Assembly: GCA_965230275.1 (NCBI GenBank)
Contig: CBDDKO010000002.1
Coordinates: forward strand, 1,364,001-1,428,000
Direction of reading: 5' to 3'
Source: JAJRRS01 sp965230275
GTDB taxonomy: Bacteria > Planctomycetota > Phycisphaerae > Phycisphaerales > Phycisphaeraceae
DNA: 64,000 nt
Made by a program: the position numbers and the translations under genes. The notes beneath the pieces were generated by a model. The model had not been told where the DNA came from. It made no database searches and worked only from the letters and a program-made list of their open reading frames with translations. Of this stretch, positions 30,441 to 39,221 are shown in pieces; the stretch's first letter is position 1, and each line of letters begins with the position of its first letter.

Positions 30441-30895
30441 CTGACGCGCCACATCTGCTGCACGCTGGGTTCCCGATCCAGTTGGCGAATACGCTGATCC
30501 GACGATGCCCCGCTTGGCTTAGGCGTTCGTGGATGACGGAGAGTGCTGGATATATCGATTGGGGTGATCGGATATAGAGAATGATTATCATGCGCTGGTA
30601 TCGCGGGGGGCGGTCGACCCGCCAGACGATGGCAACAGAGCAACACTTTAACATATTAATTAACACAACCTTAACCTGCCACGGTTTACCCTGGGACGGA
30701 ATAGGCGGCCCCATACAAGCGTGATCCCAGATCGACAGGTATCCGCTTTAAGCCAATGCCCGCGTGCGGGTTCTTTTATTGTGGTTATAAAAAGTGATAA
30801 TAATCCGGATTTGCCACCCCGCTCTTATACGTTACCTCGGTTAATAAAGAATATGTTAAGACTCCCGTGGTTAACAAGTTAAATGAATGAATGAC
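30441..30895. other. Long AT-rich intergenic region upstream of the PEP-CTERM pair
   Basis: No coding sequence was found. It contains a Fur-like palindrome (ATGATTATCAT at 30581-30591), a terminator-like hairpin at 30759-30780, and then about 100 nt of AT-rich DNA leading into a promoter. A small RNA between palindrome and terminator is possible but unproven. Confidence 0.45.
30759..30780 (+). terminator. Rho-independent terminator
   Basis: CCCGC-GT-GCGGG stem (30759-30770) followed by TTCTTTTATT. It may end the sulfotransferase transcript about 330 nt upstream or an unannotated small RNA. Confidence 0.6.
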
Positions 30896-30923
30896 TTGAT
30901 ATAGAATGTATGTGGCCTATAAT
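30896..30923 (+). promoter_or_regulatory. Sigma-70-type promoter for the PEP-CTERM gene at 30997
   Basis: TTGATA (30896-30901), 16-nt spacer and a perfect TATAAT (30918-30923) in AT-rich DNA. The predicted leader is about 65 nt and ends with GAGGAGAG before the ATG. Confidence 0.65.
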
Positions 30924-30996
30924 CATTACTTAAGCTTATGCTTGTGTTACTAATCAGTGGTTTCGGGCGAATCTTATTTTCTAGAGGAGAGAAAGA

Positions 30997-31644
30997 ATGC
31001 AAGTGAAGAACGAAGGGCTATCCATGGCCCGCGAAGGCCGTATGCTGGCGTACTCGCTGGCCGCCGGTGCCTCAGCTGTTGCGGCGGGTTCCGCCGATGG
31101 GGCGATCGTCTATTCGGGTCTGCAGAACATCCCGGTCGGCCAGTACGCCTCGCAGGACCTGTTCATCGACGGTGATCCGTACACCGACATCAAGCTGAAG
31201 AACTACGTGTTCGGCGGCGGCAACTACCAAGGCGCGACTGTCAGCGGCTATCCGGGTCAGCTGGTCGGCTTCACCACCGGCCTGACCTACGCCACGGCCC
31301 TGAACGCCGGTGACGCCATCGACGCCGGGACCGTCGGCCCCAGCTTCTTCGGCGGACTGGCTTACGGCGCGAACAACCCCGACGCGCAGTTCAACAACGC
31401 GACGGATGCGTACATCGGACTGAGCTTCCCGATCGGTGGCAATGCCCCGCAGTTCCTGCACTACGCATGGATCCGCGTGGACATCGACAACGCCTCCGGC
31501 ACGTTCGTGATCAAGGACTGGGCGTACGAAGACCAGGCGGGCGTGGGTATCGCCGCCGGTGCCGTGCCCGAGCCGGGTGCCCTGTCGCTGTTGGCCGCGG
31601 GAGCTACCGGGCTGCTGGCGATGCGTCGCCGTAAGCAGGCGTAA
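30997..31644 (+). CDS. PEP-CTERM surface protein, family unknown
   Basis: 215 residues with a strong ribosome site (GAGGAGAG). The N-terminus (MLAYSLAAGASAVAAGSADG) is a signal peptide preceded by a charged REGR segment. The body is beta-rich with IPVGQYASQDLFIDGDPYTD, LKNYVFGGGNYQGA and WIRVDIDNASGTFVIKDW. The tail is a full PEP-CTERM signal: VPEPGALSLLAAGATGLLAM then RRRKQA. This tail is normally cut by an exosortase, which is not in this window. The next gene is a paralogue that also has a dockerin-like cassette. Its own promoter and terminator are visible, so it is probably well expressed. Confidence 0.85.
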   Translation: MQVKNEGLSMAREGRMLAYSLAAGASAVAAGSADGAIVYSGLQNIPVGQYASQDLFIDGDPYTDIKLKNYVFGGGNYQGATVSGYPGQLVGFTTGLTYATALNAGDAIDAGTVGPSFFGGLAYGANNPDAQFNNATDAYIGLSFPIGGNAPQFLHYAWIRVDIDNASGTFVIKDWAYEDQAGVGIAAGAVPEPGALSLLAAGATGLLAMRRRKQA

Positions 31645-31685
31645 TCATGCGTGGCCAGAGGCCGCGTAGCTTATAAATGACATCC

Positions 31686-31719
31686 GTCCCGGTTCTTGAA
31701 AAGGAGCCGGGACATTTTT
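31686..31719 (+). terminator. Rho-independent terminator after the first PEP-CTERM gene
   Basis: GTCCCGGTTC / GAGCCGGGAC stem (10 bp with one G-T) around TTGAAAAG, then ATTTTT. It separates the two paralogues, 42 nt after the stop. Confidence 0.8.
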
Positions 31720-31781
31720 CCGAAACCGGCCGGGTGGCTTGACGGCCTATCATCCTTAATAGATCGATACCAGGAGTTATC

Positions 31782-32636
31782 ATGCGTACCTCTTCGAAGA
31801 ATGCCGACTTTGTTTCACGTGAAGGCCGGCTGTTTGCTTACACCATGGCCGCCGGCGCAGCCGCCTGGAGCGGGTCCGGCCAGTCCGCCGATGCCGCGAT
31901 CGAGTACTTCGACATCGAAGACATTTCGATCGCCCAGTACGCCTCACAAAGCCTTTATATCAACGGCGACACGCAGACCGACATCATCCTGAAGAACTAC
32001 GTCTTCAACTACGGCAACTATCAAGGCGCGCTGATCCCCGTGGTGGGCGGCCGGATCATGGCCGAGAACGTCGGCGTGGTGGCCTATCCGTCCGCTTTGT
32101 CGGCGGGTGAGGAGATCAGCCCCTCAACGATTAACCCTAACTACTGGCAGGGTTCGTTGGCCTACGGCGCGGTGAACCCCTTGGCTGAGTTCGTCAATGT
32201 GACCGACGCTTACCTGGGCTTCTCGTTTGCCGACGAAGGCGGCCCGGACCTCTTCTACGCGTGGGTCCGTGTAGATGTGAACAACGCAACCGGGACGTTC
32301 GTGATCAAGGACTTCGCATTCGAGAACACCCCGAACACCGGCATCCTCGCCGGTGCCACCAGCAGCGCCCTGCAGGGCGATCTGGACGGCGACGGGTTTG
32401 TCGGCCTGGCCGACCTTGACCTGATCCTCAACAACTGGAACCTGAGCGTACCCCCGGCCGACCCCGCCGCAGACCCGACGGGTGACAACTTCATCGGCTT
32501 GGCCGACCTCGACGAGGTCCTGAACAACTGGAACGCGGGCACCCCGCCGACCCCGGCGGCCGTCCCCGAACCCGGCGCGCTGTCGTTCCTGGCGGCCGGT
32601 GCGGCCGGTTTAACGATGTGGCGTCGGCGTAAGTAA
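31782..32636 (+). CDS. PEP-CTERM surface protein with dockerin-like cassette, paralogue of its neighbour
   Basis: 284 residues, AGGAG 6 nt before the ATG. The body aligns with the preceding protein: IAQYASQSLYINGDTQTDII, LKNYVFNYGNYQGA, LAYGAVNPLAEFVNVTDAYL and WVRVDVNNATGTFVIKDF. Between body and tail it has two dockerin-like loops (GDLDGDGFVGLADLDLILNN and GDNFIGLADLDEVLNNW) that the neighbour lacks. The tail VPEPGALSFLAAGAAGLTMW-RRRK is a PEP-CTERM signal. Exported and probably anchored or sorted by an exosortase; function unknown. Confidence 0.85.
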   Translation: MRTSSKNADFVSREGRLFAYTMAAGAAAWSGSGQSADAAIEYFDIEDISIAQYASQSLYINGDTQTDIILKNYVFNYGNYQGALIPVVGGRIMAENVGVVAYPSALSAGEEISPSTINPNYWQGSLAYGAVNPLAEFVNVTDAYLGFSFADEGGPDLFYAWVRVDVNNATGTFVIKDFAFENTPNTGILAGATSSALQGDLDGDGFVGLADLDLILNNWNLSVPPADPAADPTGDNFIGLADLDEVLNNWNAGTPPTPAAVPEPGALSFLAAGAAGLTMWRRRK

Positions 32637-32746
32637 AGCGCGGCGCTACGTAATAGAAGGATGGTGAGAGAGACCGTCTACCCCCTACCGGCCGCGCGTG
32701 CGGCATGGGGTGGTGTGTGTGTTGGGCACGGGTCTCAAAAAGTGAT

Positions 32747-34729
32747 ATGAGTGATCGCATAGCCAATAAGGTGTTGCTCGTCGGTTGGGACGCCGCCGAC
32801 TGGCAGATGATCAACCCCCTGATCGAGCGGGGCGCGATGCCCGCCCTCAAGTCGCTGATGGACCGCGGGGTCTGGGGCAACATCGCCACACTCCAGCCGA
32901 TCCTCTCGCCGATGCTCTGGAACTCGATCGCCTCCGGCCACTACCCCGATGTGCACGGGGTGCACGGCTTTACCGAGCCCACCCCCGAAGGCGACGGCGT
33001 GCGGCCCGTCATGAGCACCAGCCGTAAGTGCAAGGCGCTCTGGAACATCCTCACACAAAACCAGATGCGGTCCAACGTCGTGGGCTGGTACGCCAGCCAC
33101 CCGGCCGAGCCGATCAACGGCGTAGCGGTCAGCAACCAGTTCGAGCAGGTCGTGGCCAAGCACGGCGAAGATTGGCCGATCCCACCAGGCTCGGTCCACC
33201 CCGCGGAGATGGCCGAGGCGCTCGCCGAGTTGCGGGTGCACCCCGGCGAACTTGAAGCGGACGCGATCCTGCCGTTCGTGCCGCGCGCGGCGGAGATCGA
33301 CCCGTCCAAGGAAAACCGGCTGGGCAAGCTGCGGATGTTGCTGGCGCAGACGGCCTCGATCCACACGGTCACGACCCACCTGATGAACTCGACCGAGTGG
33401 GACCTGACGGCGGTCTATTACGAGGGTATCGACCGGTTCGGCCACGAGTTTATGCACTACCACCCGCCCAAGCTCGAAAGCGTCGCGCAGGACGAATACG
33501 ACTGGTACAAGGACGCCATGGTCGGGTGCTACAAGTTCCACGACATGATGCTGGACGCGCTACTCAGCCAGGCCGGCGACGATACGACGGTGATCCTGGT
33601 CAGCGATCATGGCTACTACAACGACCACATGCGCCCGCCCGAACTGGAGAAGTCGGGTCCGGTCGAATGGCACCGCCCGTTCGGGGTGGTCGTCGCGGCG
33701 GGGCCGGGATTCAAACAGGGCGAGCGCCTGTACGGGGCGAGCCTGCTGGACGTGACGCCGACGGTGCTGCGTTTGCTGGGCCTGCCGGTGGGCCAGGACA
33801 TGCCGGGCCGGCCCTGGGTCGAGGTGTTCGACCGGACGATCGAGCAGAATCGGATCATCAGCTGGGAAGTGGTCGAGGGCGATGCGGGGATGCACCCTGA
33901 GGATGCCCGCGAGGACCCGGCACAAGCGGCCGAGGCGATGCGTCAACTGATCGAACTGGGTTACGTGGAAGCCCCCGGCGAAGACACGCAGAAGACGGTG
34001 CGTGACACGATCATGAACAACCGCTTCAACCTCGCGGTTTCGCTGATCGATGCCCGTCGGCCGAGCGAGGCGATCCCGCACCTTGAGACGCTGGTTGAAG
34101 AGATGCCGGAACTCGCGCCGGCGAAGCTGCAGCTGGCGATGTGTTACATCGGCGAGGGGCGCCGAGACGAAGCGAGACAGATCACGCAGGCGATGATCGA
34201 CCAGGGCGGCCAGAGCGCCCGGGCGCACCTGATGCAAGGCACGCTGGACCTGGCCGACGGCCACCTCGAGTCGGCGCTGGAGCACCTGCTTGAGGTCGAG
34301 CGTACGGAGCCCAGGCTCCCGGGCCTTCACCAGCGGCTGGGCCAGGTGTACCTGCGGTTCAACCGTTACGAAGACGCCGAGCGTGCATTCCGGCTGGCGC
34401 TAACGATCGACTCAGACAGTGCCCCGGCCCACGACGGGCTGGCGCAGTCGCTGATCGGTCAGGGCCGGCATGACGAAGCCGTGGACTCCGGGCTGGACGC
34501 GGTCGGCCTGGTACACCACTTCCCCCGGGCCCACCTGCATCTGGGTCAGGCCTTGGCGGGGATCGGTGAGCGGGAACGTGCGATCCAGGCGATCGAGCTG
34601 GCGCTGCGTCAGACCAGCGGGTACGCGATCGCTCACAAAGAGTTGGCACGGCTGTACCGCGAGGCCGGGGACGATGAGAAGGCGCACCTGCACGAGGTCA
34701 AAGCGGGGGGCGAGATCGAAGTGAACTGA
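32747..34729 (+). CDS. AlkP-superfamily phosphodiesterase/nucleotide pyrophosphatase with C-terminal TPRs
   Basis: 660 residues from the ATG at 32747; no signal peptide. The N-terminal 390 residues have the alkaline-phosphatase fold: metal ligand Asp in VLLVGWDAADW, the nucleophile region PMLWNSIASGHYPDVHGVHG, YEGIDRFGHEFMHYH and the metal pair in VSDHGYYNDH. This matches type I phosphodiesterase/nucleotide pyrophosphatases. Residues about 440-640 are tetratricopeptide repeats, for example LAPAKLQLAMCYIGEGRRDE and RLGQVYLRFNRYEDAERAFR. The substrate is unknown; the repeats imply a protein partner or a polymeric substrate. Confidence 0.85.
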   Translation: MSDRIANKVLLVGWDAADWQMINPLIERGAMPALKSLMDRGVWGNIATLQPILSPMLWNSIASGHYPDVHGVHGFTEPTPEGDGVRPVMSTSRKCKALWNILTQNQMRSNVVGWYASHPAEPINGVAVSNQFEQVVAKHGEDWPIPPGSVHPAEMAEALAELRVHPGELEADAILPFVPRAAEIDPSKENRLGKLRMLLAQTASIHTVTTHLMNSTEWDLTAVYYEGIDRFGHEFMHYHPPKLESVAQDEYDWYKDAMVGCYKFHDMMLDALLSQAGDDTTVILVSDHGYYNDHMRPPELEKSGPVEWHRPFGVVVAAGPGFKQGERLYGASLLDVTPTVLRLLGLPVGQDMPGRPWVEVFDRTIEQNRIISWEVVEGDAGMHPEDAREDPAQAAEAMRQLIELGYVEAPGEDTQKTVRDTIMNNRFNLAVSLIDARRPSEAIPHLETLVEEMPELAPAKLQLAMCYIGEGRRDEARQITQAMIDQGGQSARAHLMQGTLDLADGHLESALEHLLEVERTEPRLPGLHQRLGQVYLRFNRYEDAERAFRLALTIDSDSAPAHDGLAQSLIGQGRHDEAVDSGLDAVGLVHHFPRAHLHLGQALAGIGERERAIQAIELALRQTSGYAIAHKELARLYREAGDDEKAHLHEVKAGGEIEVN

Positions 34730-34812
34730 TGTCGCTGTGAGGGCCTCGGCCCCGGCGACGCATCCGTATACCAATGATTAACGACTTCAAAAAGTGGACC
34801 AGGAATACGAAC

Positions 34813-35709
34813 ATGAATCGACCCCTTGAACTTAGCATACGCCGCACGAGCGGCTTCACCCTGATCGAGTTGCTTGTCGTGATATCGATCATCGCCCTGC
34901 TGGTCGGCATCCTGTTGCCGGCGCTCGGCGCGGCGCGGCGCACAGCGATACGTGTACAGTGCCTGAGTCAGATCAGGCAACAGGGCGTCGCCCGCCAGGC
35001 CTATGCGACGGATAACAACGACAGCATGATCGTCGCCAGTGTGACCCCGGACTGGAATGATGGCCAGGGTGTTGTCTCAGGCGTCAGGCGGTTTTCCAGC
35101 TCCATCAACATTGCTGGAGACGCCTTAAGCTGGTACATCCGAACAAGGCAAGGCCAAGTATCCAATGACGGGTTCTTGTACCAGAATGGGTACAGCCAAT
35201 CGCTGGATGGATTTTTCTGCACGGACGGGCCGGTCCAGCCGGTGAGCACTACTGGCGGTGGTTACCGGGTGATCGAGCCCGAGGACACGGCGTTTGGGGC
35301 CGCTAACTGGGAGAACACACCCCCGGCTTCACCCGGTAATGCCCTCACGGTCGGGCTGGGGACCTACCAGACCCGTCCCGATTATTTGTCTACCACGGAT
35401 GCAAATGTATTCAGGCAAGCCCGGGGGATCGAAGGCGAAGGATATGTCGCTTCGTTATTCCTTAGTGACAACGGCAATCGCGCCATCACGTGGTGTCCCT
35501 ATTACAACGCCAACGATTACAGTAATGCCGGCATCAGCGAACAGCGGGCGCACAGCAACAGCGGCCAGAATGTGGTCTATGGCGACGGGAGCGGCACGTT
35601 CCTCAGCTACGACAACATCAATGATCACACAGTCACGGCCACCACCAGCACATGGATGTCCTGGCTGGATTCACGCGGGGAAGACCTAACACTCTACGAA
35701 GGGCAGTAA
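34813..35709 (+). CDS. Type II secretion/type IV pilin-like protein (prepilin N-terminus)
   Basis: 298 residues if started at 34813 (AGGA 9 nt upstream); an ATG at 34774 is an alternative. The prepilin peptidase site and hydrophobic helix are clear: SGFTLIELLVVISIIALLVG, with Glu at +5. The C-terminal VVYGDGSGTFLSY resembles the H-X9-DG region of planctomycete DUF1559-like pseudopilins. Such proteins insert in the inner membrane and assemble into pseudopili. The protease gene starts 8 nt after its stop, so the two are co-transcribed. Confidence 0.85.
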   Translation: MNRPLELSIRRTSGFTLIELLVVISIIALLVGILLPALGAARRTAIRVQCLSQIRQQGVARQAYATDNNDSMIVASVTPDWNDGQGVVSGVRRFSSSINIAGDALSWYIRTRQGQVSNDGFLYQNGYSQSLDGFFCTDGPVQPVSTTGGGYRVIEPEDTAFGAANWENTPPASPGNALTVGLGTYQTRPDYLSTTDANVFRQARGIEGEGYVASLFLSDNGNRAITWCPYYNANDYSNAGISEQRAHSNSGQNVVYGDGSGTFLSYDNINDHTVTATTSTWMSWLDSRGEDLTLYEGQ

Positions 35710-35717
35710 ACAAGGCC

Positions 35718-36902
35718 ATGCGTACGCCAATGTTTAAGCTATTTACATTGCCGGTTCTGACGGGGTTGATCGTGTGGTCGATCAGGGCCACGGCGGTCTC
35801 GGCCGGGACGATCCGTCACGATGTCAGCGATACCCTCTACCGAAACCTGGCACAAGACACCCGGTACGAGTCCGTGGGCAATATCGAGTGGGTCGAAAGC
35901 GGGATCACATTCTGGGGGTCGGCGACGCTGATCCACCCGGAGTGGCTCCTGACCGGCGCGCACATCGTCGACGGGACGGACTTCGCCGGGGGCGGGATCA
36001 CGAGCATGAAGTTCGAGGTCGGCGACTCGCAGCTATTCCCCGACCTCACCGTGACGGCCGATCAATGGATCCCCAATCCCGGCTGGACCACGTTCCAGGG
36101 GAACCTGAACCTCGGGTTCGACATCGGGCTGGTCCACCTGTCCACCCCTATCACCACGATCCAGCCGGCGAAGCTATACGAAGGTAGGGACGAAAAAACG
36201 CAGATCGCGACCTTCGTCGGCTACGGCCGGACGGGCACGGGCCTGACCGGGTCGATCACGCCCAGCGTCGTCAGACGCGCCGGCAACCAGGTCATCGACA
36301 ACTTCGGCGGTGAAACGACCAACAAGGGCATCACGCTGTTGGGCAACAACCGGATCTTCTACACCGACTTCGACAGCCCGAACCTGACGACCGAAAGCAA
36401 GATGGGCTCGACCACCCCCCTGCCGCTGGAGTTCATGACGGCTAGCGGCGACAGCGGCGGCGGCATCTTCATCGAGGACCCGGACACGGGCGAGACCGTC
36501 CTTGCCGGAGTGCACTCGTTCGGCAGCACGTTCGACGGGAACAACAACTCGGACTACGGCGACGCCAGTGGAACCACCCGTGTGTCGTCCTTCATCTCGT
36601 GGATCGAGTCCCACGTCCCGTTCTCGATCAGCGGCGACTTCGATGGTGACGGCTTCGTCGGCCTCGAGGACCTGGACATCGTGCTCAACCACTGGAATCA
36701 GAACGTCACGCCGGGCGACCTGCTGTCGGGTGACGGGGATGACGATGGATTCGTCGGCCTCGACGACCTCGATATTATCCTCAACAACTGGAACACCGGT
36801 ACGCCCCCAGCCGAATCGGCAAACATCCCCGAACCGACAACACTCTGCCTCTTGGTTCTTGGCTGTGTCGCTCTAAGCAAGCGTAGACAGGCGACGCCCT
36901 AA
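35718..36902 (+). CDS. Secreted trypsin-like serine protease with dockerin-like repeats and PEP-CTERM tail
   Basis: 394 residues from ATG 35718. Signal peptide near LPVLTGLIVWSIRATAVSA. The catalytic triad is visible: His in LLTGAHIVDG, Asp in FDIGLVHLSTP and Ser in TASGDSGGGIF. This is an S1-fold peptidase expected outside the cytoplasm. Two dockerin-like loops (GDFDGDGFVGLEDLDIVLNH and DDDGFVGLDDLDIILNNW) and NIPEPTTLCLLVLGCVALS plus a basic end follow. Coupling with the pseudopilin-like gene suggests joint expression; processing of the pseudopilin or of surface proteins is only a guess. Confidence 0.85.
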   Translation: MRTPMFKLFTLPVLTGLIVWSIRATAVSAGTIRHDVSDTLYRNLAQDTRYESVGNIEWVESGITFWGSATLIHPEWLLTGAHIVDGTDFAGGGITSMKFEVGDSQLFPDLTVTADQWIPNPGWTTFQGNLNLGFDIGLVHLSTPITTIQPAKLYEGRDEKTQIATFVGYGRTGTGLTGSITPSVVRRAGNQVIDNFGGETTNKGITLLGNNRIFYTDFDSPNLTTESKMGSTTPLPLEFMTASGDSGGGIFIEDPDTGETVLAGVHSFGSTFDGNNNSDYGDASGTTRVSSFISWIESHVPFSISGDFDGDGFVGLEDLDIVLNHWNQNVTPGDLLSGDGDDDGFVGLDDLDIILNNWNTGTPPAESANIPEPTTLCLLVLGCVALSKRRQATP

Positions 36903-37345
36903 AGCACGCCGCTGATATCAACATCGTTGTAGCCTGATACTTCTTGCATGGACCAATCGCCCGCTAATGGTCCGATGCTTTCTCCATTAACGAACCTATC
37001 ACCTGACTCCCGAGCCATATCTGTTCTAAAACGACTGTGCTGCGCACCACCCCCAAAACCGGTCCCGCCGGCTAGAGCAATCCCAATCCAACTGTAGCGG
37101 GTGCCACGTTTTGTCCGCGAAGCGGCAAAGCGTGTGTTGCACTCACATTTTGCCCTTCGGGTCAAAATGTGCCACCCATAGGCGATACGTTTGGATTGAG
37201 TACGCGCTAGAGCACTTAATGCCGGCTTCCATTCTGATTTAGGCTGGATCAGCAGGCCGCAGCTCAAGACCCTGCATGGTCACTTGTCCAACACCTCTAC
37301 CCGTAAACAGAGTGCCAACCATCACATATACGCCACCTCCGGAGT
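36903..37345 (-). pseudogene. Possible decayed minus-strand gene fragments around a repeat
   Basis: Two short stretches read like coding DNA on the minus strand. One, about 37345-37260, gives ALEGPDSGGGVYVMVGTLFT then GRGVGQVTMQGLELRP and a stop. The other, about 37080-36903, gives WIGIALAGGTGFGGGAQHS and on to DVDISGVL with a stop. Stops and a repeat (37099-37177) separate them. No family recognised. The call is weak; the rest of the gap up to 37520 shows no feature. Confidence 0.3.
37099..37177. repeat. GGGTGCCAC double-hairpin repeat, copy 1
   Basis: GGGTGCCACGTTTTGTCC at the left and GGTCAAAATGTGCCACCC at the right are imperfect inverted arms (15 of 18). Each arm also forms its own inner hairpin (TTTTGTCCGCGAAGCGGCAAAG; TTTTGCCCTTCGGGTCAAAA). 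A second copy is at 50360-50440. Confidence 0.82.
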
Positions 37346-37520
37346 CAGGGCCTTCAAGAGCCTATCCGCTACCCAGCCAACACCTAACGGATGCCTGTTA
37401 GCAGCCCACCCACTTCCACGCCCACATTTAGGACCTATTTGACTCTATTTATGAATCTCGACCTAAAAGCTGCCGATACAGACAACGTAAAGTGTTCGCA
37501 TTTCGGGCGGAGACCGTGCC

Positions 37521-39221
37521 ATGGCCAGTCCACCCGAATCACAGCACAGCTCAGGCTACTCCAGCAGGCTCACACGTCGGCTCGCTCAGGAGGCTGAGTA
37601 TATCTTCGATTCGGACAGCCTGAACAGCGAAGAACTGGACGCACAGTTCGAGAAACTGAGCGCCGACGCGAAAGCCTCGCTGGAATCAAACAAGCAGATC
37701 GATGACGAACTCATCCACCTCGCCTCACTGATCGACCAGTCCGGCGAGAATATCGGGATCGATGGGTCATTCAGCCTGATCCTCAGCGACGACAAGATGG
37801 AACTAGCCGTCGACATCACCCCGGCGATCGGCAAGAGCGAACCGGTCACGACGAAGCGCATCCTCGACGAGTTACACTCGCGCGACATCAAACGTGGCGT
37901 GATGATGAGTGCCGTCAAACAGGCGGTGCAACAGGCCGAATCAGGCCAGAAGGTCACCGGGGTGGTGATCGTGCGTGGCTCGGCACCGATCCCGGGCGTC
38001 GGTGCGTGGGTTGCCTACTTCGGACGTCAGCCCGGCGGTGATCTTGAAGAGGTGAACGAGTCGGCTCTGGTCGTCGGGTCCGACGAGGCGGTTCTATGTC
38101 AGAACGGCGACACCATCGCCTATTTACGCCAGGGCGACTCGGGGCTGCCCGGCTACACCGCATCCGGCGAGCCCATCGCTCCACCACCCGCCCCGCCCGC
38201 GCTCTGCGTCAAGGCCGGGCGCAACGTCATCGCCACTGGCGACTTCTTCATCGCTGAGATCGACGGTGCCGTAACCCTCGAAGACAACCGGGTCTCCGTC
38301 CAGCCCGCCCTGGTCTACTACCGTGACATCGAACCGGAAGACGGCCCGATCGAGTTTGACGGCGCGATCTTCATCCACGGCGGGGTCAAGACCGGCTCAC
38401 AGATCACCGCCACCGAGGACATCGTGATCGACCGCGTGGTCGAAGGCGCACAGGTCACCTCGACCACCGGCAACGTTACGCTGCAAGCCGGGATCGCCGG
38501 GCGCAACTGCGGCAGCATCCACGCCGCCGGGGATGTCATCTGCGGCTTTGTCGAAAACGCCATCGTCACCGCCGGCGGGAACATCGTCCTGCACGTCGGT
38601 GCCCTGAATAGCCAACTGACCGCCAACATTGACCTGCTCGCCGAGGAAGGTCGTGGGGGACTGACCGGCGGTGTCATCATGGCCGGCCGTTCCATCCGGG
38701 CCAAACGCCTGGGCAGCTGCGGTGCCAAGACCACCGTGATGACCGGCCTGCAACCCGACGCCATTCCCAAACTTGAAAACATCAATCAGCAGATGCTCAG
38801 GCTGCAGGACAAGCAAGACGAAGCCATCGACCTGATTGCTCAGTTCGACCGTGCCGTCCGTGATCCGTCTCAACTCACCGAGCAGGAGCAGAAGGTCTAC
38901 ATCAGCCTGCACAAGCTCAAGCTTGTCGTCAAGCACCAAATCGAAGAGTTGCAAGCCAGCCGCACCGAGCTGCTGGAAACGGCCTGCTACGACGCGCCCG
39001 GGGCCGTCATCGTCTACCAGAAGCTAGACGCCAACGTCACCGTGCACATCGGTCAGTACGTCGGCACCCCCCGCATGGCTAAAGGCCCGTTAACCTTCAC
39101 GCGCAGCCGCGATAACACAAAGATGTCATGCCTCCGAAAGATCAGCCCGCCGATCGACCCGCCTTCCGACATCAACAAGCCGCGTGAGTGTCACGACCAC
39201 CTACCGGCGTCGGATCAATGA
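37521..39221 (+). CDS. FapA/DUF342-family protein
   Basis: 566 residues. The middle and C-terminal halves match DUF342/FapA polymer-forming domains: ATGDFFIAEIDGAVTLEDNR, DGAIFIHGGVKTGSQI, then a right-handed beta-helix-like series (EDIVIDRVVEGAQVTS, AAGDVICGFVENA, AGGNIVLHVGAL). A coiled segment with LQDKQDEAIDLIAQFDRAV ends the core, as in FapA. The family is often linked to polar flagellar assembly or surface polymers, but no flagellar genes are present here. The last 21 nt overlap the end of the convergent GH57 gene, so transcription of the two meets tail to tail. Confidence 0.8.
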   Translation: MASPPESQHSSGYSSRLTRRLAQEAEYIFDSDSLNSEELDAQFEKLSADAKASLESNKQIDDELIHLASLIDQSGENIGIDGSFSLILSDDKMELAVDITPAIGKSEPVTTKRILDELHSRDIKRGVMMSAVKQAVQQAESGQKVTGVVIVRGSAPIPGVGAWVAYFGRQPGGDLEEVNESALVVGSDEAVLCQNGDTIAYLRQGDSGLPGYTASGEPIAPPPAPPALCVKAGRNVIATGDFFIAEIDGAVTLEDNRVSVQPALVYYRDIEPEDGPIEFDGAIFIHGGVKTGSQITATEDIVIDRVVEGAQVTSTTGNVTLQAGIAGRNCGSIHAAGDVICGFVENAIVTAGGNIVLHVGALNSQLTANIDLLAEEGRGGLTGGVIMAGRSIRAKRLGSCGAKTTVMTGLQPDAIPKLENINQQMLRLQDKQDEAIDLIAQFDRAVRDPSQLTEQEQKVYISLHKLKLVVKHQIEELQASRTELLETACYDAPGAVIVYQKLDANVTVHIGQYVGTPRMAKGPLTFTRSRDNTKMSCLRKISPPIDPPSDINKPRECHDHLPASDQ

